A DNA stretch of 5,811 nt from an uncultured Clostridia bacterium (lineage in GTDB: Bacteria > Bacillota > Clostridia > Saccharofermentanales > Saccharofermentanaceae). A program made the position numbers and the translations under genes. Numbering within the stretch: the stretch's first letter is position 1; each line of letters opens with the position of its first letter. The DNA lies in NCBI GenBank assembly GCA_946405115.1, contig CAMJGB010000123.1, positions 1 through 5,811 of the forward strand, in the 5' to 3' direction. The notes beneath the pieces were generated by a model, which saw only the letters and a list, made by a program, of their open reading frames with translations, was not told where the DNA came from and did no database searches. Positions 5,798-5,811 of this stretch are shown here, one piece after another.

Positions 5798-5811
5798 AAA
5801 CAAAAAACCTC
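5797..5811 (-). terminator. possible T tract of a terminator whose hairpin lies beyond the window
   Basis: The minus strand enters the window as GAGG followed by TTTTTTGTTTT. This looks like the 3' end of a hairpin arm and its T tract, which would close a minus-strand gene lying to the right. Only the tail is visible, so the hairpin is not demonstrated. Confidence 0.3.

Noticed and set aside
1..5811. CRISPR arrays, toxin-antitoxin pairs, phage or defence genes
   Set aside because: No regularly spaced repeats and no coding region matching such families were seen on either strand.

Overview
This window looks like a chromosomal segment of a Clostridia-class Firmicute, probably a gut or rumen Lachnospiraceae/Oscillospiraceae-type anaerobe. 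The grounds are moderate GC, strong AGGAGG-type ribosome binding sites, consensus sigma-A promoters, a Firmicute-like CAT-anticodon tRNA, and flavodoxin-fold and acyl-CoA synthetase proteins of clostridial flavour. The exact genus cannot be read from the sequence. Every supported gene lies on the minus strand, so transcription runs from right to left.

Layout from left to right. Bases 1-42 are the 5' half of a tRNA gene with anticodon CAT, cut by the window edge and preceded by a near-consensus promoter (87-115). Bases 136-160 are a terminator-like hairpin. Bases 173-1075 encode a membrane-anchored SPFH/prohibitin-family protein with its own promoter. Bases 1161-1184 are an intrinsic terminator closing the next gene. 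Bases 1209-3737 encode an 842-residue protein that joins a complete xylose-isomerase-like TIM barrel (sugar phosphate isomerase/epimerase family) to a complete acyl-CoA synthetase (AMP ligase), with its own promoter just upstream. Bases 3868-5613 are a tightly packed three-gene operon: an iron-sulfur-flavoprotein-like protein, a second FMN-reductase-like flavoprotein, and a TetR-family repressor. Each stop codon overlaps the next start by 11-13 bases. The operon has a strong promoter (perfect TTGACA, extended -10) overlapped by a two-site palindromic operator at 5634-5669. The right edge (5758-5811) carries a 21-bp-period direct repeat and a T tract (minus strand) that belong to something beyond the window.

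How it works together (inference): the TetR protein probably represses its own operon through the tandem palindromes until an unknown ligand releases it, giving the two flavodoxin-fold proteins and more repressor. The flavoproteins appear complementary: the first has a four-cysteine cluster motif but a degenerate flavin-phosphate loop, and the second has the canonical loop but no cysteine cluster. The bifunctional TIM-barrel/AMP-ligase gene lies 130 bases downstream in the same direction with no convincing terminator between, so partial co-transcription is possible, but its promoter carries no copy of the operator. The most unusual items are the enzyme fusion, the split flavoprotein pair and the three-half-site operator. 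Nothing here amounts to a clearly new defence or mobile system.
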